Part shown: piece by piece, positions 30,436-39,197 of the stretch
Layout: every line of letters starts with the position of its first letter
How positions within the stretch are numbered: position 1 is the first letter of the stretch
From: Bradyrhizobium sp. CCH5-F6
GTDB taxonomy: Bacteria; Pseudomonadota; Alphaproteobacteria; Rhizobiales; Xanthobacteraceae
Direction: 5' to 3'
DNA length: 64,000 bases
NCBI RefSeq assembly: GCF_001556045.1
Contig: NZ_LSIC01000121.1
Coordinates: forward strand, 197,947 to 261,946
Translations under genes and position numbers: made by a program
Notes under the pieces: generated by a model
The model's input: the letters and a program-made list of their open reading frames with translations, nothing else
Told to the model about the DNA's origin: nothing
Database searches by the model: none

Positions 30436-30797
30436 TGCACGTCTTCGAAGTCCTCGCCGATCCCGTGCGCCGCCGCATCCTCGAGCTGCTGGCGTCGAAG
30501 GAGATGGCGTCCGGCGAGGTCGTCGAGGCGATCGGAGCCGAGTTCGGCATCACCCAGGCGGCCGTCTCGCAGCACCTCAAGGTGCTCAGGGAGAGCGGCT
30601 TCGCAACCGTTCGGGCGGAGGCGCAAAAGCGTCTCTATTCGGTCGACCCCGCCGGACTTCAGGCGGTGGATGCATGGGTCGGGCAGTTCAGGAATTTCTG
30701 GGAGCCGAAGCTGGATGCACTGGCAACCGAGATCGCGCGCGGCAAGCGCGAGCGTCGCAAGGCGCCGATCGCCAGGCGCAGCGGGAAGAGGGCTTGA
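30435..30797 (+). CDS. ArsR-family HTH regulator
   Basis: Winged-helix repressor of 120 residues. ADPVRRRILELLASKEMASGEVVEAIG, the recognition helix ITQAAVSQHLKVLRESGF and wing AEAQKRLYSVDP are textbook ArsR. The metal-binding cysteines of ArsR/SmtB sensors are absent, so it probably senses an organic signal or works with the SRPBCC partner. It is translationally coupled to the preceding gene. Confidence 0.92.
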   Translation: MHVFEVLADPVRRRILELLASKEMASGEVVEAIGAEFGITQAAVSQHLKVLRESGFATVRAEAQKRLYSVDPAGLQAVDAWVGQFRNFWEPKLDALATEIARGKRERRKAPIARRSGKRA

Positions 30798-30828
30798 GCT
30801 GATCGCGATACCGGAGTGAGGCGCGAGG

Positions 30829-31725
30829 TTACGCAAGAGGCGGAGCCGGGTCGCAATACTCGATCAGCAACTCGGTGAGGACCCGTATCTTCCGCGCGGG
30901 ATGCAGGCCTGGGGGGCGAACGACATAAGCACCCGCCGGAGACGGGGGAAATCGGGTCATGACCGGCACGAGCGCGCCGGAGGCTACGTATTCATGGGTG
31001 AGCCTGTCGGGAAGATAGGCGACCCCAAGTCCTGCCAGCGCAGCAAAAACCAGAGCTGTGCCGTTGTCGGCCTTGAAGCGCCCCTGCGGACGCACCGTGA
31101 CGATCTCGTCGCCATCCATGAGTTGCCACGTTTCTGTGCCCTGCATCAGGGCTTCGTGGGCGAGGAGTTCCTCCGGCGATTCAGGCGACCCATGGGCCTT
31201 GATGTAGTCAGGGCTGGCGAGAAGCTTCCCATAGACGGGACCGACGCGCCTTGCGATCAGATTGGAGTCCTGAAGATGGCCAACTCGTATCGCGCAATCA
31301 TATCCTTCTGCGACGAGATCGACGAAGCGATCACCGTAGCAGGTCTGGATCTGAAGATGGGGATGGCGCCGGCCCATTTCCGCCAGGATGGGAGCGAAGT
31401 GGATCGGGCCGAAGGAAAGCGGCACTGCGACGCGCAAGCGGCCGCGCAGTTCTCCGGCGGGCAGAACTGCTTCCTTTGCTGCCTCGATCTCGGCGTGGAC
31501 TCTGGCTGCATGGTCTCGGAAAGTGACGCCGGCCTCCGTAAGGGCAGCCCCGCGGGTCGTTCTTGCAAGCAGTTGAACGCCAAGCTCCGCTTCAAGCCGG
31601 AGGAGCCGACGACTGACGATCGATTTGGCGACGCCCAGCCGTGTCGCGGCGGACGAGATCCCCCCGGCGTCGGCGATTTCGACGAACGTCCGTATCTCTT
31701 CAATATCCAATTCAGCGTTCCTCAT
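30829..31725 (-). CDS. LysR-family transcriptional regulator
   Basis: 298 residues. The N-terminal LysR HTH is IRTFVEIADAGGISSAATRLGVAKSIVSRRLLRLEAELG, followed by a periplasmic-binding-like effector domain (LRVAVPLSFGPIHFAPIL, the CAIRVGHLQDSNLIARR segment and KADNGTALVFAALAGLGVAYLP). It is divergent from the isochorismatase-like gene with 133 bases between starts. This is the classical arrangement of a LysR regulator and its target. Confidence 0.9.
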   Translation of the reverse strand: MRNAELDIEEIRTFVEIADAGGISSAATRLGVAKSIVSRRLLRLEAELGVQLLARTTRGAALTEAGVTFRDHAARVHAEIEAAKEAVLPAGELRGRLRVAVPLSFGPIHFAPILAEMGRRHPHLQIQTCYGDRFVDLVAEGYDCAIRVGHLQDSNLIARRVGPVYGKLLASPDYIKAHGSPESPEELLAHEALMQGTETWQLMDGDEIVTVRPQGRFKADNGTALVFAALAGLGVAYLPDRLTHEYVASGALVPVMTRFPPSPAGAYVVRPPGLHPARKIRVLTELLIEYCDPAPPLA

Positions 31726-31858
31726 TCGGCGACACAGCGTGCCGCGACCTGACACTACCGTATCGCATCCGGGACCATCAATCTCGCACCGGGCTACGTC
31801 GCTGTTGGCGTACGTCTCCGAACCAGTGCCGCTCACAGCGGCAGTAAAGGATGCAACG

Positions 31859-32512
31859 ATGACTTTTCGTAACGGCCTTGCTTCGCTCCTTCGTCCCGAA
31901 GACTCCGTCCTCGTTCTGATCGACCACCAGCCGTACCAGCTTGCGAACGTGAACAGCCACGAACCCCAGATGGTGATCAACAATACGGCTGGGCTGGCCA
32001 AGGCCGCCAAAGCCTTCGGTGTTCCCACCATCCTGACCACGGTGATTGCTGAACGGGGTGGTCTTCTTTTTCCTCAGATCACCGACGTTTTCCCTGGCCA
32101 GGAAGTGATCGACCGGACGTTCATCAACACCTGGGAGGATCGCAAGGTGGTGGATGCAGTCAAGGCAACTGGCCGCAAGCAGCTCATCATTGCTGGCCTG
32201 TGGACCGAAATTTGCGTTGCGATGCCGGCGATTCAGGCTCGCGGCGAAGGCTGGGACGTCACGGTGGTCACCGACGCCTCTGGCGCCGTTTCGGTGGAGG
32301 CCCACCAGGTTGCAATCCAGCGCATGATCGCGGCGGGCGTGAATATGATGACCTGGCTGGCGGTCGCGGCCGAATGGCAGCGGGACTGGGCTCGGATCGA
32401 TCAAGCTGCCGCGCTGACGGAGGTGATCATCCAGCATGCCGGCGGTAGCGGCATCGCATACCTGTGGGAGCAGCAGCTGCTCAACACGCCCGTTCCCGCC
32501 AAGGCCGGATGA
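31859..32512 (+). CDS. Isochorismatase-family cysteine hydrolase
   Basis: 217 residues with the alpha/beta fold of the cysteine-hydrolase superfamily. The catalytic Asp is in VLVLIDHQPYQL, the Lys lies near RKQLIIAGLWTEICVAMPA, and the nucleophilic Cys is in TEICVA after the family's cis-peptide position. Substrates could be an amide or N-carbamoyl compound; YcaC-like members have this size. The protein-coding start is ATG 31859; longer upstream frames lack family features. It is probably controlled by the divergent LysR gene. Confidence 0.88.
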   Translation: MTFRNGLASLLRPEDSVLVLIDHQPYQLANVNSHEPQMVINNTAGLAKAAKAFGVPTILTTVIAERGGLLFPQITDVFPGQEVIDRTFINTWEDRKVVDAVKATGRKQLIIAGLWTEICVAMPAIQARGEGWDVTVVTDASGAVSVEAHQVAIQRMIAAGVNMMTWLAVAAEWQRDWARIDQAAALTEVIIQHAGGSGIAYLWEQQLLNTPVPAKAG

Positions 32513-32620
32513 TCTGAGCGTGTGAGGCGCCAGCGGCTGCGCGAAAGCGAGGGCCGCTGGCGCCGTCCATCCGTCTGGCTTTCGGCGCTGGCGGGTAGCG
32601 AATTCATTTGGCTGATCCCC

Positions 32621-33118
32621 TCAAGGTCTGTGCATCTTCTCGTACTTCTTCACCAGCCGCTCCCGCTTCAGCCGCGACAGCCGCTGGATCCAGAACATGC
32701 CATCGAGCTGGTCGATCTCGTGCTGGTGGCACACCGCGCGCAAGCCATCGGATTCTTCGGTCCGCGCGTTTCTATCGAGATCCTGGTAGCTGATCCGCAC
32801 CCGCGCATGGCGCTGCACCTCGTCGTTGACCCCGGGCATCGAGACGCTGCCCTCGCGGTGCATGATCATCTCGGGCGATGCCCATTCGATTCGCGGGTTG
32901 ACGTAGGTCTGCGGGCCGGCCTTGGCGTCGAGCTCCAGCACGACGACGTGCAAGGGCACGCCGATATGCGGCGCGGTGATGCCGATGCCGGGCGCAGCGC
33001 GCATGGTGTCGAGCAAGTCCTGCGCAAGTTCGCGCAAGCCATCGTCGAAAGCGGTGACGGGGCGGGCAGGGGCCATGAGCCGACGGTCGGGATAGCGGAT
33101 GATGGGGCGGATGGTCAT
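32621..33118 (-). CDS. Peptide-deformylase-like protein with altered metal-site residues
   Basis: 165 residues aligning end-to-end with peptide deformylases (IIRYPDRRL, PGIGITAPHIG, HREGSVSMPG, CHQHEIDQLDG). Active deformylases bind Fe/Zn through one Cys in EGCLS and two His in HExxH, with Gln in GxGxAAxQ. Here those residues are Ser91, His133/Gln137 and His51, so two of three ligands and the active-site Gln are replaced; the catalytic Glu134 remains. This is probably a non-deformylase paralogue or an enzyme with a rearranged metal site. It lies between the isochorismatase-like gene and a LysR gene. Confidence 0.85.
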   Translation of the reverse strand: MTIRPIIRYPDRRLMAPARPVTAFDDGLRELAQDLLDTMRAAPGIGITAPHIGVPLHVVVLELDAKAGPQTYVNPRIEWASPEMIMHREGSVSMPGVNDEVQRHARVRISYQDLDRNARTEESDGLRAVCHQHEIDQLDGMFWIQRLSRLKRERLVKKYEKMHRP

Positions 33119-33137
33119 GATGCAATTGGCTTCGGTA

Positions 33138-34055
33138 CTACGCCCACACCGGCGGCGACCCGATTGAATCCCGCAACGCGGCAGTCAGGATCGTCAGTTT
33201 GGCGGACGGCTGGGCGAGGGCACGCAACAGATAGACGCCGGCCTTCGCCTCATTCCACCGTTCGTCGTCGAGCGGAATTCGTGTCAATGAACCGGCGCGT
33301 ACATCTGTCCCGACGACCCAGTCTGCCAGGAATGCGATGCCGATGCCGGCGAGTGCCGCGAGCCGCATCGCTTCGAAGTCGTCGCATCGAAACACGGCTT
33401 GCGGCCCGGGCGCTGCGCCCGCGGGGTGGCCAAGCACGTCCGTCCAGCCCAGCAGGTCGGCGCCGTGCAATTTGTCGATCAGCCGATGGCCGGTGAGGTC
33501 TTTCGCTTCGGTCGGTGTGCCGTGACGATCGAGATAGGCAGGCGTGGCGACCAGCAGTCTGTTCTGCGATGCCAGCTTGGTCGCGATGAGGGTGCTGTCG
33601 GCAAGTTCGCCGATCCGGATCACGGCATCGAGCCGCTCCAGCACGGGGTCAGCGAGCCTTTCCGTGAGATCGAGCTCGACCGTGAGGCCGGGATGATCCC
33701 GCATGATCGTTTCCAGGGTGGGGATCACATAGCGCTTGCCAAAGGTCGGAAAGCAGGCAAGGCGAAGAACGCCAGCGACCGCACCGTCGAAAGCGGCGAT
33801 CTCGGCGTGCGTGTCGGCCAGGTCGTCGAGCAACCGCTGCGCGCGTTCGAACAGTCGTTCTCCGGCATCGGTCACCGCGAGGGCGCGGGTCGAGCGCACC
33901 AGCAGCGGCACGCCGACACTGTGCTCCAGCGCGTCGATCTGCCTGACGATGGCCGAGGGCGTCACACCGCGATGACGCGCGGCGCTGGAGAAACTCCCGC
34001 CACGAACCACGTCAACATAGATGGCCAGATGTTCCGCAAACCGCGGGTCTTTCAT
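33138..34055 (-). CDS. LysR-family transcriptional regulator
   Basis: 305 residues. The LysR HTH is HLAIYVDVVRGGSFSSAARHRGVTPSAIVRQIDALEHSVG. The effector domain includes LRLACFPTFGKRYVIPTLETI and CDDFEAMRLAALAGIGIAFLADWVV. It is divergent from the SRPBCC-like/quinone oxidoreductase pair (123 bases apart) and likely controls it. Confidence 0.9.
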   Translation of the reverse strand: MKDPRFAEHLAIYVDVVRGGSFSSAARHRGVTPSAIVRQIDALEHSVGVPLLVRSTRALAVTDAGERLFERAQRLLDDLADTHAEIAAFDGAVAGVLRLACFPTFGKRYVIPTLETIMRDHPGLTVELDLTERLADPVLERLDAVIRIGELADSTLIATKLASQNRLLVATPAYLDRHGTPTEAKDLTGHRLIDKLHGADLLGWTDVLGHPAGAAPGPQAVFRCDDFEAMRLAALAGIGIAFLADWVVGTDVRAGSLTRIPLDDERWNEAKAGVYLLRALAQPSAKLTILTAALRDSIGSPPVWA

Positions 34056-34178
34056 CTTTGCGCCTTTCGCAAAAGGGTTTCGAGCTCAACGTTCATTATC
34101 ATCATCCCTCAGAAGCCGTATCTCCTCTCTCGAAGGCGGGCCTTACCGGCCCAAGCCATTGAATGGAAAGAGATTATC

Positions 34179-34754
34179 ATGAAGGTTCTCGATCGCATCC
34201 TGTCGCAATCGGCCTATACCGCGGTCATCGATGTGCCGCTCGACCGAGTGGACATCGCCGAATGGCTGTTCACGCTCTCCGAAGCCGAATATCTGCGCTG
34301 CTGCCCGCCTGATCACATTGCGGCCGGCGTCAGCACCACAGACGACGGACGCCGCATGATGATCAACGTCGAGCAGATCGGCACCGGGCTGGTCATCCAG
34401 CACTACGTCGCGGAAGAGGCCGGCAAGACCTACTGCCGCATGAATTCAATCTCGGACGTGTTTACGACAAATGGCCGGACCCAGGTCAACGTGATCTGGG
34501 AGCTGAAGGCCGAAGCCATCGATGAAGGGCGAACACGTTACACGAACAGCGTCACGGCACACCCGACCGATGTCTTCATGGCATTCCTGGACAAGCACGG
34601 CATTTCCTTCGAAGACGCCGCCAACGCGCGCCAAGCGGCCGGAAGCGACCACAATCGCCGCGAGACCCCGTTGTTTGCCGCCAGCATCGCGCGGCGCGCC
34701 AAGTCCCATGCGAAGGCCCATACGAAGGCCCATACGCAGGAGCAGGCAAAGTGA
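34179..34754 (+). CDS. Hypothetical protein, SRPBCC-like
   Basis: 191 residues. The pattern of alternating beta strands and a central WELKAEAIDEGRTRYTNSVTAHP segment followed by a helix is compatible with a helix-grip (SRPBCC) fold, but I cannot assign a family firmly. The C-terminus is basic with short repeats (AKAHTKAHT). GGAAAGAG precedes ATG 34179. Its stop overlaps the GTG start of the next gene (GTGA), so they are coupled. Confidence 0.6.
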   Translation: MKVLDRILSQSAYTAVIDVPLDRVDIAEWLFTLSEAEYLRCCPPDHIAAGVSTTDDGRRMMINVEQIGTGLVIQHYVAEEAGKTYCRMNSISDVFTTNGRTQVNVIWELKAEAIDEGRTRYTNSVTAHPTDVFMAFLDKHGISFEDAANARQAAGSDHNRRETPLFAASIARRAKSHAKAHTKAHTQEQAK

Positions 34755-35727
34755 AAGGCATCGTCTATGACGGTTTCGGTCCGGCGGAGGTTCTCCGCCT
34801 GGCCGAAGTGCCGAGGCCGGAGGTTCGTCCCCACGACCTGCTGGTGCGTGTCAAGGCGGCAGGCGTCAACCGCGCGGATATTCTCCAGCGAAACGGCGCC
34901 TACGGCAATCAGAGCTTTGGCGAGAGCACCCTGCTTGGCCTTGAACTGGCCGGTGAAGTCGTTGGCGTCGGCGGCGAAGTCGACGACGTCTCGATCGGGC
35001 AGCGTGTGATGGCGATCGTCGGCGGGGGCGCGTATGCCGAATTCGCCCGGGTCGACCGTCGCATGGCGATCAGCATTCCAGACAACGTCTCGTTCGTCGA
35101 GGCCGCGGCGATCATGGAATCATTCGTTACGGCCGTCGAAGCGGTCTCGCATGTTGCCGGCGTCGGGCAAGGTCAAACCGTCCTGGTTCACGGTGCCGCG
35201 GGAGGAGTGGGCTCCGCCTGCGTGCAGGTCGCCCATGCGCTGGGCGCCACCGTCTACGCAACGGCGAGCGCTTCGCGGTTGTCGCGAGCATCGGAGCCGC
35301 CGTTGTGATCGACTATCGGGCCGACGATTTCGAAAGCGTCGTCGCGAGGCTTACCGATCATCGCGGCGCTGACGCCGTGATCGATTTCGTCGGCGGCGAT
35401 TACCTGCCGCGCAACCTTCGCAGCCTTCGGCCTGGCGGAACCCTTGTTCAAGTCGGCATTTTGAGCGGCCAGCACGCCCCCTCGATTCCGCTCAACCTTC
35501 TGCTCCACAACCATTTGCACTTGGTGGGCACCGTCATGAAATCGCGAGGTGTGGAGGAGAAGCGGGCGATGGTCCGTCGTTTCTCCGAAGGGTTCTTGCC
35601 GCTGTTTGAGTCGGGTGGGCTGAAACCGTTGGTCGACCGGGTGTTTCCGCTGGAACGCGCCGCCGATGCCCATCGCAGCGTGGAGCGGGGCGGAGGATTT
35701 GGAAAGGTTGTCTTGGCGGTGGATTGA
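34751..35727 (+). pseudogene. Zinc-type quinone oxidoreductase, interrupted by a frameshift
   Basis: NAD(P)H:quinone oxidoreductase-like medium-chain dehydrogenase. The first frame (34751-35308) encodes the GroES-like half and the nucleotide motif VLVHGAAGGVGSACVQVAHALGA, then runs into a stop. The second frame continues the same protein from about 35272 (FAVVASIGAAVVIDY...) to 35727 with the expected DVIDFVGG-like and GKVVL ends. The break lies around 35265-35280 and needs a net one-base shift. It is either a recent inactivating mutation or a sequencing error. The GTG start overlaps the preceding stop. Confidence 0.75.
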
Positions 35728-35975
35728 GCGCGGGCAGGGGTGGATGATGACATTGTGCCGGTGTTTTGCCCGACGTGTCAAAACTGCCGTCCCGGCATTC
35801 GTACGCTGCCGGCATCGTAAGTCATTGATCCCGCAGCGGCCGCCTACTGTGCATGGGGTTGTTTTCAGCTTTTTGCTGGCAGGTGACAAGAGTTGCGGCA
35901 AAAATGATGTGAGCCTGTCGGTCGGCGTAGTTCCCATTCGTCTTTCACCCAAGACAGACCAGACGGGAGACCGAA

Positions 35976-37196
35976 ATGCCTTCTTCCAACTATCGCTGGG
36001 TGATCGTCGCGGCCGGTGGGCTGCTCGGCTGCGTCGCGGCCGGCGGCATGTTCTCTCTGCCGGTGTTCCTGCAGCCGATCGCGAAGGACACGGGCTGGTC
36101 GGTGACCGGCATTTCCAGCGCGATGACGATCGGCTTTCTGGCGATGGCCTTTACCAGCATGGCCTGGGGCGCGGCGACGGACCGGTTCGGGCCGCTGCCG
36201 GTGGTGCTGACGGGATCGACCGTGCTGACGCTCAGCCTGTTCGCCGCGAGCCATGCGACCTCGCTTCTGGTGTTCCAGGTCGTGTTCGGCCTCCTGGTCG
36301 GCGGCTCCTGTGCGGCGATTTTTGCGCCGATGATGGCGACCGTCACCGGCTGGTTCGATACAAATCGCAGCCTCGCGGTGTCGCTGGTCTCCGCGGGCAT
36401 GGGCATGGCGCCGATGACGATGGCACCGCTCGCGGCCTGGCTCGTCTCCGGCCACGACTGGCGGACCTCGATGCAGATCGTCGCGCTCGTGGTCGGCGCG
36501 ATCATGATCCCGGTCTCGTTCCTGGTCCGCCGTCCGCCGGCGCTGGCGCATGCCGCGGCCGCACCGGCGGGCGAGGGCGCTGCGCAAGGCGAGATGTCGA
36601 TGGGCGAAGCACTGCGCTCACCGCAATTCCTCATTCTGCTTGCCACCAACTTCTTCTGCTGCGCGACCCATTCCGGCCCGATCATCCATACGGTCAGCTA
36701 TGCCGTGAGCTGCGGCATCCCGCTGGTCGCGGCGGTGACGATCTACAGCATCGAGGGGTTTGCGGGCCTCGGCGGGCGCATCGCCTTCGGACTGATGGGC
36801 GACCGTTTCGGCGCCAAGCGCGTGCTGGTCTCGGGGCTCCTGCTGCAGGCGTTCGGCGCGCTCGCTTACGTCTTTGCGCATCAGCTCACGACGTTCTATG
36901 CGGTCGGCGCCATCTTCGGCTTCATCTATGCCGGCACCATGCCGCTCTATGCCGTCCTCATCCGCGAGAACTTCCCGCTCAAGATGATGGGCACGGTGAT
37001 CGGCGGCACCGCGATGGCCGGCAGTCTCGGCATGGCGACAGGCCCGCTCGCCGGTGGCCTGATCTACGACGCGTTCTCCAGCTACGCCTGGCTCTACGTC
37101 GCGTCCTGGGCGATGGGCCTTGGTGCCTTCCTGATGGCGATGATGTTTCGGCCCTTCGCAAAGCCGCAGGCCGAGGCGGCGCCGGCAACGGCGTGA
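35976..37196 (+). CDS. MFS transporter
   Basis: 406-residue inner-membrane carrier with 12 predicted helices in two six-helix halves. The motif A-like loop is WGAATDRFGPLP, repeated in the second half as GLMGDRFGAKRVL. A glycine-rich segment (GMAPMTMAPLAAWLVSG) lies in helix 5. The family resembles oxalate/formate- or monocarboxylate-type carriers, but the substrate is unknown. Confidence 0.85.
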   Translation: MPSSNYRWVIVAAGGLLGCVAAGGMFSLPVFLQPIAKDTGWSVTGISSAMTIGFLAMAFTSMAWGAATDRFGPLPVVLTGSTVLTLSLFAASHATSLLVFQVVFGLLVGGSCAAIFAPMMATVTGWFDTNRSLAVSLVSAGMGMAPMTMAPLAAWLVSGHDWRTSMQIVALVVGAIMIPVSFLVRRPPALAHAAAAPAGEGAAQGEMSMGEALRSPQFLILLATNFFCCATHSGPIIHTVSYAVSCGIPLVAAVTIYSIEGFAGLGGRIAFGLMGDRFGAKRVLVSGLLLQAFGALAYVFAHQLTTFYAVGAIFGFIYAGTMPLYAVLIRENFPLKMMGTVIGGTAMAGSLGMATGPLAGGLIYDAFSSYAWLYVASWAMGLGAFLMAMMFRPFAKPQAEAAPATA

Positions 37197-37253
37197 GCTG
37201 GCGTTCCGGAACGATGCGCGATGCATCGCTTCGCCAATGCATCGAGGCTGCCG

Positions 37254-38948
37254 TTACTCCCCGGCCAGCACCTTCTGCCAGGTCGGGATCACGGCACCTG
37301 TCTGCAGCTTGCCGTCCTCTCCTTTTCCGAGAATGCCGAGATCGAACACAGGCTTGTACGTTGCCCGGTTGTCGGTGAGATATTTGGCCTTCACCTTGTC
37401 ATCGAGCGTGGCATTGAAGGGATCGACGACGCCCCGGTACTGGATGCCGATGAAGTAGGGGAAGGCGGCCTTGCTCAGGCGCGTGCGGTCTGAAACCTCG
37501 GCGCCGAATGTCGCGACGTAGTGATACACGGCGCGGTTTTGCCCTGGAACAAAGCTCTCGATGCCGTTGTAGAAATCGAGGTCGCCATAGCCGGAGACGA
37601 ATTCATAATCCTCCGCGAAAGAGCCGGTCTTGGCATTGAACAGAAACTTGTCCTGGTCCGCTATCTGATAGCTGACGGGCAGGATCGACTGGCCGATGTC
37701 GGCCCCCCACAAGTCGGAGGATTTGAGCAGGTAGTTGCGAACCACGGCGCTCTTGCCGTTCGGGAGCCTGACACCGGCTTCCCAATAGACATAACCCTGA
37801 CCGTCGCGCTTGAGGCCCTTCCTGTCGCTGAGCGCCTTGATCTCGCCCGCGAGTTTGGCGTCGTTTCCGCTATACCGCACGGGGCCTTCCGTAGCCTCGT
37901 CGGCAAGGAGCATATCCGCTTTCGCCTTCTGGAACAGATTGACGAGGCTCGCGCCGGTGTCGTTGCCGCGATCCCAGTTGCGCACCGCCCATTCGGGCAT
38001 GGAGCTGCGGTGGCCGGTGCCGCCCTTGCCGGTTTCGATCCAGTCACGCTTCACATAGCTCGACCGCAGCGTCTTGATCCCGGAGGTTTTGTCCAAGGAT
38101 GCGTATCCCAGCGGTCCGTAGATCGGGTAGCTGTCGATGGCGTAGCCGACGATCCTGGAATGCGCGCGCGACCCGAGCGCAAAGGGGTCCTTCAACCGTT
38201 CGAGCAATTCACGCGACATCTGGTGGTTATGAAAGATGCCGCGGCTCTTGGGGAATTGCGGCAGGTCGCTCGGCGTCGCATGCGAAATGTCCGAATTGAC
38301 GATCGTGGCTTCGGCAACGTTCGCGTCATAGGCCCACGCGCCCTTGTTATTGTAGGAAAACGTGTCGGTATAGTTGAAGATGCTGACGCCGTTGACGAAG
38401 ATGCCGATGGCTCCTTTCGAGGCGAACGCATGCAGGGCTGCGGTGTCGGGTTTCGGTTCGGCGGAGATCTTGTAGACGCCATAGATGTTGCCGGGCTTGA
38501 AGCCGGCGAACAGCTTCGGCGTTTCCATCGTGTAGTCGGGAATACCGGTGACGTAGACCAGGGCGTGGTCGAAATTACCGGCGAGTTCCAGCCCGACGAC
38601 GTCTGCGGGGATGCGGGAGACGACCTTGCCCCAGACGGGTGTGTCGCTGTTGGCGAAGCACGGCCTGGCCTTGTCGGTGTTGACCCAGAGATTCGAGACG
38701 ACGCTCGTCCAGATCGGTTTGGTCTGAAGGTCCGCGAATGCCGTCCCGTCGTTGTAGGGCGCGCTCAGTCTCTTGACGATCTTGCTGCTGAGGAAGGTCG
38801 CGGTCGGACAGGATGTCGTCTTGCCATGTCCGCGAGGCGCGGTGTCGTGGGCGGAGGCCGGCCATGTGAGCGCTGCCGCACAGATATTGCTGCATGCCAG
38901 TATCGTCATTCCCATCGATGGCCGGCGGGGGCGGAAGCATGCAGTCAT
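37254..38948 (-). CDS. Exported YHYH-domain-like protein
   Basis: 564 residues with a probable N-terminal signal sequence ending near PASAHD (start ATG 38948, or 38915 nearby). The C-terminal half resembles the YHYH domain: GYAIDSYPIYGPLGY, GDLDFYNG, AVYHYVATFG and FPYFIGIQYRG occur in the family's order. The name-giving motif reads YHYV here. A second His cluster (GIFHNHQMS) lies upstream. YHYH proteins are extracytoplasmic and of unknown function. Confidence 0.65.
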   Translation of the reverse strand: MTACFRPRRPSMGMTILACSNICAAALTWPASAHDTAPRGHGKTTSCPTATFLSSKIVKRLSAPYNDGTAFADLQTKPIWTSVVSNLWVNTDKARPCFANSDTPVWGKVVSRIPADVVGLELAGNFDHALVYVTGIPDYTMETPKLFAGFKPGNIYGVYKISAEPKPDTAALHAFASKGAIGIFVNGVSIFNYTDTFSYNNKGAWAYDANVAEATIVNSDISHATPSDLPQFPKSRGIFHNHQMSRELLERLKDPFALGSRAHSRIVGYAIDSYPIYGPLGYASLDKTSGIKTLRSSYVKRDWIETGKGGTGHRSSMPEWAVRNWDRGNDTGASLVNLFQKAKADMLLADEATEGPVRYSGNDAKLAGEIKALSDRKGLKRDGQGYVYWEAGVRLPNGKSAVVRNYLLKSSDLWGADIGQSILPVSYQIADQDKFLFNAKTGSFAEDYEFVSGYGDLDFYNGIESFVPGQNRAVYHYVATFGAEVSDRTRLSKAAFPYFIGIQYRGVVDPFNATLDDKVKAKYLTDNRATYKPVFDLGILGKGEDGKLQTGAVIPTWQKVLAGE

Positions 38949-39197
38949 TCAAATTCTCCAGACACGATGCACCTCTTGGTCCGAGGCGTGCGACGTCACA
39001 GCACCATGAGGCCAGACGGCCGGTAACCGGCTCTGCGCGATGGAAGTCGTCATGATTTCGGAAGGCGCCGTCCCCGCCTGATTCGATGCGCATTATGCAA
39101 CAAGGCGGCTAGGCTGGCAGAGGTTTTTGATCGCGTGCCGCCGGGCGGCGCATGCCCGAGCAGACCGCGACCGGGCGCGCGCTTTGCAATGGCAGGT

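Noticed and set aside
34179..34754. Short tandem repeat in the C-terminus as a variable locus
   Set aside because: Only two or three copies of a 12-base unit (AKAHTKAHT); too few to argue for phase or length variation.
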